Below, piece after piece: positions 40,481-47,566 of a stretch of DNA of 64,000 bases. The translations under genes and the position numbers were made by a program. How positions within the stretch are numbered: the stretch's first letter is position 1; each line of letters starts with the position of its first letter. The stretch spans positions 124,001 through 188,000 of the forward strand of contig NZ_JALPRK010000004.1 in assembly GCF_023195895.1 (NCBI RefSeq). The letters are read 5' to 3'. The notes under the pieces were generated by a model. That model saw only the letters and a list, made by a program, of their open reading frames with translations. It did no database searches and was not told where the DNA came from. This DNA comes from Paenibacillus mellifer. Its GTDB lineage: Bacteria; Bacillota; Bacilli; Paenibacillales; Paenibacillaceae.

Positions 40481-41305
40481 TTATTTCGTTTGGAACCCGC
40501 TTGCCAGCACATCGGCGCTAACCAACCGCTGCGCGGCGAGAAGCAAGAGGATCGTAGGTAAGGTCAAAATGATGGAGAAGACCGCACCGGCGCTGCTAGG
40601 AAAGTCCGAAATAATGGAATACATGACGATCGGCATTGTCTTGAAATCGGGAATGCCGACAAGAAACGTCCCTTGCGCTTCATCCAACGAGTTCAGAAAC
40701 GTAAAGACCGAAGCAACCATAATCCCAGGCATCGCCATCGGTAACGTGATGCTGCGGAACACCCGGAACGGACTAGCTCCGACATCCCGTGCCGATTCCT
40801 CCTGGGCTCGATGCACGTTGCGGAAGGATGCCGTCGGAATCCAGGTCATGAACATCAGCACGTTGATCATGTGAATCAATACGACCCCCAGCAAGGTGTT
40901 CATTAATCCAATCCGGTAGAACAATACCGCAATCGAGACATACAACCCCATCTTTGGGAACGCATGCGTCAGCAGGAACGAGAACAGGAACATTCGCTTT
41001 AGCGGAAACTGGATTCTTGCAAATGCGTAAGCTGCGGGAATACAGATCACAATGGATAAGGCCGTCACGATTGCCGCGATGAAGAACGACAACGAGATCG
41101 AGGAGACGATATCATCCTTAGCCAGGACGAAGTTCCACCACTTGAATCCCCAGGCTTCCGGCAGCACGTCCGGGTAGTTCCATTTCTCACAAAACGCGAG
41201 CACAAGCAAATTCAAGAGCGGCCCGGCAAAAAATATCGCAAACACCGTCAGCAACACAAACTCGATGATTCTCTTTACCCCGACCTTTTTCCAATACCAG
41301 AGCAT
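40481..41305 (-). CDS. ABC importer permease (PotC/ThiP-like)
   Basis: A 274-residue permease with six membrane segments and the signature AQEESARDVGASPFRVFRSITLPMAMPGI. The ATG at 41305 has GGGAG 8 bases upstream; a GTG at 41314 overlapping the lacI-type stop codon (GTGA) is an alternative. It is the first transporter gene of the operon after the regulator. Confidence 0.9.
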   Translation of the reverse strand: MLWYWKKVGVKRIIEFVLLTVFAIFFAGPLLNLLVLAFCEKWNYPDVLPEAWGFKWWNFVLAKDDIVSSISLSFFIAAIVTALSIVICIPAAYAFARIQFPLKRMFLFSFLLTHAFPKMGLYVSIAVLFYRIGLMNTLLGVVLIHMINVLMFMTWIPTASFRNVHRAQEESARDVGASPFRVFRSITLPMAMPGIMVASVFTFLNSLDEAQGTFLVGIPDFKTMPIVMYSIISDFPSSAGAVFSIILTLPTILLLLAAQRLVSADVLASGFQTK

Positions 41306-41310
41306 TTCAA

Positions 41311-42345
41311 TCACTCCCTTCTTTCTGTAGACTGGCGTATGACGACATTGCTGTTGTATTCCACCAGCTTCGGCAAATCCATTTCACCTCGAATCAGCTT
41401 ATCGAGCAACTCCACAGCGTCTCTGCCGATCCCAGATGCATCGACGCTGACCGTGGACAGTGACGGCGAATACATACTCCCGAGCTCGATGTCGTCGTAG
41501 CCCATCACCGCCGTCTCTTGTGGAATACGAACCCCGCGGTCCAGCAGCAGCTTCATGGCCCCCAGCGCCAGCATATCGTTGGTTGTAAATAAAGCGGTAT
41601 AACCTTGATTCCGAAACGTCGCGTAGTGCTCTTCCATCAGCTTCATCCCGTATGCAAAACTGGACTCCGGAGAAGGGACGATTTGCACGGCCCCGGATTG
41701 CGGGGAGATGCCGAGTTGCTCCAGCCGCCGGGTGAACCCCGCTAAGCGAAGGGAATGGCTGCGGTGCTCGACTGGACCAGCAATGACGAAAAATTTACGA
41801 TGCCCCAATCCGTGCAAATAATCGGCAGCCCGGGCACCTCCGGTCTCATCGTTGCTGACCAAATGAATGACATCGGGATCATCGGTCGAACCGTTGACCA
41901 TCAGGTATGGCAGATTGAATTTCTTGACGTAATCGATCACATTCTTCTGCAGACGGCTGACCAGAATCAATCCGTCTACCCGCTGTTCCAGCAAATAATC
42001 CGTAGAACGCAAGCTCATCTCCCGATCCGTCTTCAGGAAAACGGAATATCCGCGAGCTTCGGAGGCAACTAGAATTTCGTCAATGATCTTGCCATACAGC
42101 GGATGCGAGACGATCGGCGGATTCTCGCGGAATACGATCACCCCTAGGTTATTTGTTCGTTTCGTGACCATAGCCCGGGCTACGGCGTTCGGCTTGTAGC
42201 GGAGTGCCTCCGCTGCTTGCAGAACGCGTTCCTTCACCTCAGGACTGGCATATCCGTTGCCGGAGATGACCCGGGACGCCGTGGATTTCGACACCCCGGC
42301 CAGCTGGGCTAACTCCCGAAGGCCATGGTTTGGCTTATTCGTCAA
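41311..42345 (-). CDS. LacI-family transcriptional regulator
   Basis: A 344-residue repressor. The helix-turn-helix is at about 9-33 (LRELAQLAGVSKSTASRVISGNGY), with the hinge helix KPNAVARAMVTKR and a periplasmic-binding-like effector domain after it. The TTG start overlaps the upstream stop codon (TTGA) and has GGAGA 10 bases upstream. It sits in the middle of the operon it most likely controls. TGGGAACGGTCCCA at 44645-44658, in front of the first gene, is a candidate operator. Confidence 0.92.
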   Translation of the reverse strand: MTNKPNHGLRELAQLAGVSKSTASRVISGNGYASPEVKERVLQAAEALRYKPNAVARAMVTKRTNNLGVIVFRENPPIVSHPLYGKIIDEILVASEARGYSVFLKTDREMSLRSTDYLLEQRVDGLILVSRLQKNVIDYVKKFNLPYLMVNGSTDDPDVIHLVSNDETGGARAADYLHGLGHRKFFVIAGPVEHRSHSLRLAGFTRRLEQLGISPQSGAVQIVPSPESSFAYGMKLMEEHYATFRNQGYTALFTTNDMLALGAMKLLLDRGVRIPQETAVMGYDDIELGSMYSPSLSTVSVDASGIGRDAVELLDKLIRGEMDLPKLVEYNSNVVIRQSTERRE

Positions 42346-43085
42346 CGTACGTTCTCTCCTTCTCCGTTTATCGCTTCCGCTTTCACCGCTAGAAGCGCAG
42401 CAACGTCACGTGTCGTGATCGAATCCACACCCATATCGGCCATTCGCTGCATATCTGCCGGTTCCGAAACAGTCCATACATATATGGCTAGCCCTGCTCG
42501 TTTCGCTGCATCCATGAACTCTGGTCGAATGAGTTGGTACGGGACGTTCAAACCGAAACATCCAGCCGCGCGGCCTTCTTCACAGGCTCTGGCAACGGCT
42601 TCGGCATAAGAGCTAGTCAGGAAGCTGTCGACGTTCACGTTCAACAGCTTGCGGATATGTGGGGCGCTGCGATCGGCTTCCAGCGCAACTTGGTACTCGC
42701 AACCGCTAAAGAAGGCTTGATCGGTCATCTCCATTCTGGTGAGCAACGCAGTTGTAGGTTCCAGACAAGCCGCAGATTTAATGTCTAGGTTCATCGTGAT
42801 ACCGGCTTCCTTGATCCGCCATAGAACCGACTCTAAGGGAAGCCGCGCTTCAACCGTTAGTTCATCCAACTCCGCTACGGTCATGTCTGATAATCTCCCG
42901 GAGAGCCCGCCCGCCAAAGATACTTCATCGTCGTGAGCTAGTACAAGTCCCCCATCGCGGGTCACCCGGATGTCATCTTCATAAACGTCCGCCCCTAGCG
43001 TCAACGCGGCGCGCAAGGAGGCCAGGGAATGATCCGGATGGCCCATGCATCCGGTATGGGCTGTTACGAATGGAAATTGCTTCAT
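42342..43085 (-). CDS. glycerophosphodiester phosphodiesterase-like protein with atypical motif
   Basis: A 247-residue TIM-barrel protein of the GDPD family. The metal-binding E-D-D lies in DVYEDDIRVTRDGGLVLAHDD (about 39-59), and the C-terminal half has QLIRPEFMDAAKRAGLAIYVWTVSEPADMQRMADMGVDSITT, typical of GDPD. The usual HRG...ENT motif is replaced by HTGCMGHPDHS (near 11-21), so the conserved Arg and the ENT triad are missing. Activity on ordinary glycerophosphodiesters is therefore uncertain. ATG 43085 follows AAGGAGG by 11 bases. It overlaps the LacI gene by 4 bases. Confidence 0.82.
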   Translation of the reverse strand: MKQFPFVTAHTGCMGHPDHSLASLRAALTLGADVYEDDIRVTRDGGLVLAHDDEVSLAGGLSGRLSDMTVAELDELTVEARLPLESVLWRIKEAGITMNLDIKSAACLEPTTALLTRMEMTDQAFFSGCEYQVALEADRSAPHIRKLLNVNVDSFLTSSYAEAVARACEEGRAAGCFGLNVPYQLIRPEFMDAAKRAGLAIYVWTVSEPADMQRMADMGVDSITTRDVAALLAVKAEAINGEGENVR

Positions 43086-43101
43086 ACTGTAAAGGACCTC
43101 C

Positions 43102-44121
43102 TTAATCAAAATAAACCGGATTGGTAAAAGCGATTAAAGCGTGAACCCCATGCACGATGCCCCAAAGCTCGGCTCGCAGCCATTTTCTGGGCTCAGGTGT
43201 AAGCGGCAATCCGGATAGACGGATCGGATCCTTCGGATTGCTTCGGCTCCACATGACCTCCCTCTCTAATTCCTGGCCCCGATCGGAGCAGAGAATTAGC
43301 TTGAAGGCTTGATCGGGCAAGATCCATAATCCGGATCTCACCGTAAAGTCGAGGGTTACGCTGGCTTTCAACGCACCCAGATCCTTCGCATGTAACTGTG
43401 ACGAGACCACAGAGCCCAGCTCGAAATTGTGGCCGTTGGCACTGATCGCAAGGGTTAGCAGCGGCCCGATTGTAACGGTGGCCTGCCCTTTCCGCAGCGA
43501 ATCAATGAGATGTTCCTCTGTCGTCTCCTCGCCTTCCGGGATACCGAGATACGTGATCGACAGCGGTTCATCCGTTGTCTTCTGCGCGTGCCAATCTCGT
43601 CCCGAAGTAGCGGATATCCGCAAACCTTCGTTCAGCTTGTCGGTCCAGAGAGCATAAGCTCGCCGGTTGTTAGTGTGGATGGAAGCGAACGTGCCGGACC
43701 AGACCTCGATATAATCAACGACGGACCAATCCTTCACCTCATATTCCCAATAACATCCCGTACAAGCCGGACTCCCGATCCGAAACGGATGGGCCAAGCC
43801 AGCAATACCGCCAAGGCGATGCACCGCCTGAATCCCTTCCACGATTCGGCTTCGATCGGCTCTTCGCCAATCGGCATACTCGCTTAACCCTAATGTGACC
43901 ATATGCCCGTAAAACGTCGTCCACTCCATACCAGGGAGAATGAAGAGCCCGTATTTATTAGAGATGGATTCCTTCCCGGCGAGTCCAGACATCGTATTAT
44001 GGTCCGTCAGGGCGATCGCATCAAAGCCAAGTTCGGCAGCGCCTGCCGCCAATTCTTCCAGCGTTTGGACGCCGTCGCTATGCAGTGTATGCGTATGCAG
44101 CTCGCAAGCTAACCATCTCAC
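43102..44121 (-). CDS. PHP-domain phosphoesterase, CehA/McbA type
   Basis: A 339-residue metallohydrolase. The PHP metal site begins with CELHTHTLHSDGVQ (about 6-19), then ALTDHNTMSG, and later ATSGRDWHA; these supply His/Asp ligands. The C-terminal ~110 residues are beta-rich. PHP proteins hydrolyse phosphate esters; the CehA/McbA name comes from carbaryl hydrolases, which are distant relatives. The GTG at 44121 with AAAGGAG upstream is the best start; a GTG at 44166 overlaps the preceding gene. With the GDPD-like protein it gives two phosphoesterases in one operon. Confidence 0.85.
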   Translation of the reverse strand: MRWLACELHTHTLHSDGVQTLEELAAGAAELGFDAIALTDHNTMSGLAGKESISNKYGLFILPGMEWTTFYGHMVTLGLSEYADWRRADRSRIVEGIQAVHRLGGIAGLAHPFRIGSPACTGCYWEYEVKDWSVVDYIEVWSGTFASIHTNNRRAYALWTDKLNEGLRISATSGRDWHAQKTTDEPLSITYLGIPEGEETTEEHLIDSLRKGQATVTIGPLLTLAISANGHNFELGSVVSSQLHAKDLGALKASVTLDFTVRSGLWILPDQAFKLILCSDRGQELEREVMWSRSNPKDPIRLSGLPLTPEPRKWLRAELWGIVHGVHALIAFTNPVYFD

Positions 44122-44128
44122 CTCACCC

Positions 44129-44593
44129 TCAGCTCCTTTCCACCCCAATTTGTAACCGATATTCACACGAGTCCATCACGATACAGTGAATGCTCAATGT
44201 GACTTGCCAGTCTCCGGCAGGCAGCCGGCCAGGCATCAACCCTGGTGAGGCCTGCTCCGCCGACAGCTGGAGTTCTAACGACGCGTCATGGCGATGACAT
44301 GCCCCTCGGTAACCGTTCGGATCGTCCAGCGAGAGCGTAATAAGGTTATTCAGAGGGAAGTAACTGTCTACTTGGTTTAACGCCCGTTCTCTTTGTTCCG
44401 GCAGTAGGTAGGTCTCGAAGCTTTGCGTAAGCAGCATGAGCGACCGGTCACGGTCCTCCAACACTTTCGGTGCATACTCAAACCGCACTTGCAGCAGACT
44501 GCAGTCCTGATCTATTTGAAACGGAATGCGGATATGCGTCTTCGAATCCTCCGGCGTGACGCGTCCCTTCACATCTAGAACCGGTAAATGCAA
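44129..44593 (-). CDS. hypothetical protein, first gene of the ABC operon
   Basis: A 154-residue protein with no domain I can name. It is mostly short beta-like segments (THIRIPFQIDQDCSLLQVRFEY, WQVTLSIHCIVMDS), without signal peptide or membrane segment. Proteins of this size often precede CehA/McbA-type genes in Paenibacillus operons, which suggests a partner or binding domain for that enzyme (inference). The start is a TTG at 44593 with AAGAGG about 13 bases upstream; a stop closes the frame just before it. Confidence 0.65.
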   Translation of the reverse strand: MHLPVLDVKGRVTPEDSKTHIRIPFQIDQDCSLLQVRFEYAPKVLEDRDRSLMLLTQSFETYLLPEQRERALNQVDSYFPLNNLITLSLDDPNGYRGACHRHDASLELQLSAEQASPGLMPGRLPAGDWQVTLSIHCIVMDSCEYRLQIGVERS

Positions 44594-44644
44594 ATTGGCT
44601 CACCGTCCTCTTATTTAGTAACTGCATTAGGATATCTTCCCGAC

Positions 44645-44658
44645 TGGGAACGGTCCCA
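44645..44658. promoter_or_regulatory. candidate LacI-type operator before the ABC operon
   Basis: TGGGAACGGTCCCA: 5-base arms TGGGA/TCCCA around a central CG, the layout of LacI-family operators. It lies 52 bases before the first gene. I could not place the -10/-35 with confidence; TTTACA with TGATAC 17 bases on (minus strand, 44690-44720) is a weak option. Confidence 0.45.
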
Positions 44659-44750
44659 CATGTCTCTTATGGTATATTCCAAACATCAAGCCGGTATCAT
44701 CCGCATGTTAATCTTCTGTAAAGCAGAGAAAGCCGCTTCTTATTCCATAC

Positions 44751-44787
44751 AAAAAAAGTCGATCAGGATTTCTCTCTCCTGATCGAC
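44751..44787 (-). terminator. intrinsic terminator of the secreted TIM-barrel gene
   Basis: On the minus strand GTCGATCAGGA pairs perfectly with TCCTGATCGAC across an eight-base loop, followed by TTTTTTTG. Confidence 0.92.
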
Positions 44788-44794
44788 CTTGATC

Positions 44795-45724
44795 TTAGCG
44801 CCCCTGCATCAATTTTTTGAAAGCAGGATACTGATGAATCGCAACTCCGCCAAATCCTTCGTGCCGGGCATAATAGGCGTTGATCGCTTTGATCTGCTTG
44901 TTCATGTAGACCGAACCTTTGTTATAATACGTAATCTCGTTCGGAATTGTAGACCCGTTTGGCGCACTGGTTTCCGCACCGACGTACACCTTCTTCCCCA
45001 ATTTGGCAGCGTAATCCGCTTCCGCCAGCGATGCGCGAATTTGCCGCTCGGCCGTATCACGATAGGCCATCAAGGATGCGGTATCCACGATATCCAACAC
45101 GAAGTAACTGAGCGGCTTTCGTTGTCCACCGGTTTCAACAATCACGGGTTTCTCCCCCGACGCATACCAACAGGGAATCGCTGCGTTAAATTCCAATGGA
45201 TCGCCGCTTGCTTTGATTTCATGTGCAATTTTCTTTAACACCTGGATGTATTGATAGTTGACCGAACCTCGCTTCGTTTTGTATTCCGCCAAAGTGTGAG
45301 GTTCGATATCATATTGAATCCCGTCAAAGACGCTAGCCGGATGGGTTTCATTAAACGACAGCACCTGCTCTAGCTCCGCTAACGCCTCACGATGGCGTCC
45401 CTCCAAGGCCCATTCCGCTCTTCCAACCAGCGCAAAGACACGGATTCCTTCTTCATGCGCTCTGAGGATCAACTCTTCGTAAGTAGCGGGTTGATCGGGC
45501 AAAGTCTTGCTCGTTCCGATAAACAACAGATTGATGTCCTGTTCCTTCAAGAACTTCAATAACACCGTAATTTTGTTCGAGTTCGAAGCTGCTTCATAAA
45601 AATCCCATGCCCAAATCGCCTTGGTTTTCTGCTCCTCCGCGTGGACGGGAGAGGAAACTCCGCTTGCCAACGTCAGACAGATCGCCAGTAACAGCAGCAC
45701 CGCCTTGTTCTTCACTCGGTTCAT
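44795..45724 (-). CDS. secreted TIM-barrel protein of unknown function
   Basis: A 309-residue exported protein. A cleavable signal peptide (about 1-29, ending SSPVHA) is followed by a glycoside-hydrolase-like barrel: IWAWDFYEAASNSNKITVLLKF, INLLFIGT, GIRVFALVG, DGIQYDIEPHTL (possible catalytic acidic residues), ASLMAYRDTA and KVYVGAETSAP. The EW/DIEP pattern recalls spherulin 4-like or related carbohydrate-active barrels, but I cannot assign a family. It lies 180 bases past the unlipidated binding protein and ahead of the phosphoesterase operon. Confidence 0.7.
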   Translation of the reverse strand: MNRVKNKAVLLLLAICLTLASGVSSPVHAEEQKTKAIWAWDFYEAASNSNKITVLLKFLKEQDINLLFIGTSKTLPDQPATYEELILRAHEEGIRVFALVGRAEWALEGRHREALAELEQVLSFNETHPASVFDGIQYDIEPHTLAEYKTKRGSVNYQYIQVLKKIAHEIKASGDPLEFNAAIPCWYASGEKPVIVETGGQRKPLSYFVLDIVDTASLMAYRDTAERQIRASLAEADYAAKLGKKVYVGAETSAPNGSTIPNEITYYNKGSVYMNKQIKAINAYYARHEGFGGVAIHQYPAFKKLMQGR

Positions 45725-45904
45725 CTCGTTCCTCTACACTCCATTCCTTCTCGTATTTCTCCCACTCTGGTTAAGGGAGTTTACATCCCTCTCACAGGAT
45801 TATTCGATTCAGAATGAGATTAACACAAAAAGGAAGGCCAACGAATGATCAATTTGACCCAAAGTGGAGGGAGTCAGGGCCTGATTATTGGGCTATTCAG
45901 CCAT

Positions 45905-47566
45905 TCATTTGGCCGACAGCCCTTCATTGAATCGGTCCAAGGAACGCTGCTGGATTTGGAGCGCCCGGTCAATCCCCAGGGTATGAATTTGCTCCACATA
46001 ACCTTCAAACGCATCGAGCGGTTCGATTCCATAGATGATCTTAAGCGACATCTCATCCACGATTCGGTTCACGTCCTGCATAATCAAAGAGAATTCCGTG
46101 CTCTCCTCCTCGGTTTTAGGCAGGGATGGCAAAGTATGGAGCGCGGCATCCGTATCGGACCAGATCCGGGTCGCCTCCTGCTGTTCCCGCAGCGTATAAT
46201 ACTGCTCCATATAACGCACATCCTGCACGAATGGACCGAAATAACTGGCTCGGGTGTACATCGCCAGGGCTTGTGACGGAGCCCATTGGTTCGGATTTTT
46301 CAAGATGAGCTCCGTATAGGTGGGATACCCGTCCTTCATTTCGTAGCTGACTCCCTCCACCCCGAAGTTGAACAACAGATGACCTTCCTGACTATAGCCG
46401 TAATCCAGCATCCGAGCCGCTTCCTCCACATGCGGGTTGCTTGTCGAGATCGCAACGCCGCCGCTAGCGCCAACGGCGGGGGCGAACTGGCCGAATTTCG
46501 GACGATCGCCTTTGTTCAGTACCGGATACGGCGCCGGCGCCAGCTCTACAGAGGGGTCCTTCGCTTGCATCAGAGGCAGCCAGGTCCCGATCCCCGCCCC
46601 GGCATTCCAAATACTTGCGCCGCTGCGTCCGAGAATCATGCTGGTGTCCTGGGTTTCCGAATCAACGGCTGCGAGATTGGGATCGATCAGCCCTTCCTGG
46701 AACCAGTCGCGGAACAAGGCTAGAAACGTCTTATACTCCGGCTCGACCGCCCCGAATTTCACCTTCCCCTGCTCCTGATAGAAGTCCTTCTTGATTCCAA
46801 AAGCGCCAACAAATCCGCCACCTTCTATGCCGAACAGTGGATTTGGTACGCCAAGAAAGGTCAGCGGTGCTTGGGCCCCCTTATGATCCTTGAACGCTTT
46901 CAACACGTCATGCCATTCCGCAATCGTCTCCGGCACCGCAAGTCCAAGCTCATCCAGCCAATCCTTACGAATAATGGGCCCCTGGTAAGTGCGGAGCCGT
47001 CTATCGCCTTGAATGAATGGGAAAGCGTAATAACTTCCGTTGGCCGTGCGAACCTGCAGATCGATGTCGGGATGCTCGCTGAGGTATTTTTTCAGATGAG
47101 GAGCGTATTGATCCATGACCTCGTTCAGTCTCAGGATATATCCATCGTTGATCGCTTTCTCAGGACCGCCCGGATAATGGATCCATTCATATTCGATCAA
47201 ATCCGGCAGCTCGCCGGAAGCCAGCAACACGCTGAGCGCTTCCTTCCCTTGATTGCCAGGGGGCTGGATGAAATCCAAATTGACCCCGGTTCTCTGCTGC
47301 CATTCTTGGAAGAAGGGCACTTCCTCGAATTTGGATTTAATGCTGGCCGCATTTCCGTTCAGTTCTGCCCAGTAGGTAAACGAGAGCTGTGGTTTGTCGC
47401 GAGCTTTGTCCTCGCTTGGCCACAACATCCGCGAATTTCCTTCGGAGGCGGTTGAGTTCACACGAGGTAACCTTTCGTAAGATTCGTAGGCCCCTAGCAG
47501 AACGATTAGCATCGTCAACATCAGCGTCACTGCTAACCCCCGGTTTCGCTTACCCGTCCGATTCAT
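45905..47566 (-). CDS. extracellular solute-binding protein without lipobox (YtcQ/LplA-like)
   Basis: A 553-residue binding protein closely related to the lipoprotein encoded at 53196-54848 (both have SFTYW/SLTYW, FFQ-W, ASG-LPD-IEY, PGGPEKAI, DGYILRLN, GPIIRKDWLD). Its N-terminus has a basic start and a hydrophobic segment (about 11-29), but no lipobox cysteine (LLGAYES). It is therefore probably an uncleaved membrane-anchored protein or a secreted one. Its start overlaps the stop of the AraC sensor gene by 4 bases. It has no permease of its own nearby, so sensing is a more likely role than transport (inference). Confidence 0.82.
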   Translation of the reverse strand: MNRTGKRNRGLAVTLMLTMLIVLLGAYESYERLPRVNSTASEGNSRMLWPSEDKARDKPQLSFTYWAELNGNAASIKSKFEEVPFFQEWQQRTGVNLDFIQPPGNQGKEALSVLLASGELPDLIEYEWIHYPGGPEKAINDGYILRLNEVMDQYAPHLKKYLSEHPDIDLQVRTANGSYYAFPFIQGDRRLRTYQGPIIRKDWLDELGLAVPETIAEWHDVLKAFKDHKGAQAPLTFLGVPNPLFGIEGGGFVGAFGIKKDFYQEQGKVKFGAVEPEYKTFLALFRDWFQEGLIDPNLAAVDSETQDTSMILGRSGASIWNAGAGIGTWLPLMQAKDPSVELAPAPYPVLNKGDRPKFGQFAPAVGASGGVAISTSNPHVEEAARMLDYGYSQEGHLLFNFGVEGVSYEMKDGYPTYTELILKNPNQWAPSQALAMYTRASYFGPFVQDVRYMEQYYTLREQQEATRIWSDTDAALHTLPSLPKTEEESTEFSLIMQDVNRIVDEMSLKIIYGIEPLDAFEGYVEQIHTLGIDRALQIQQRSLDRFNEGLSAK

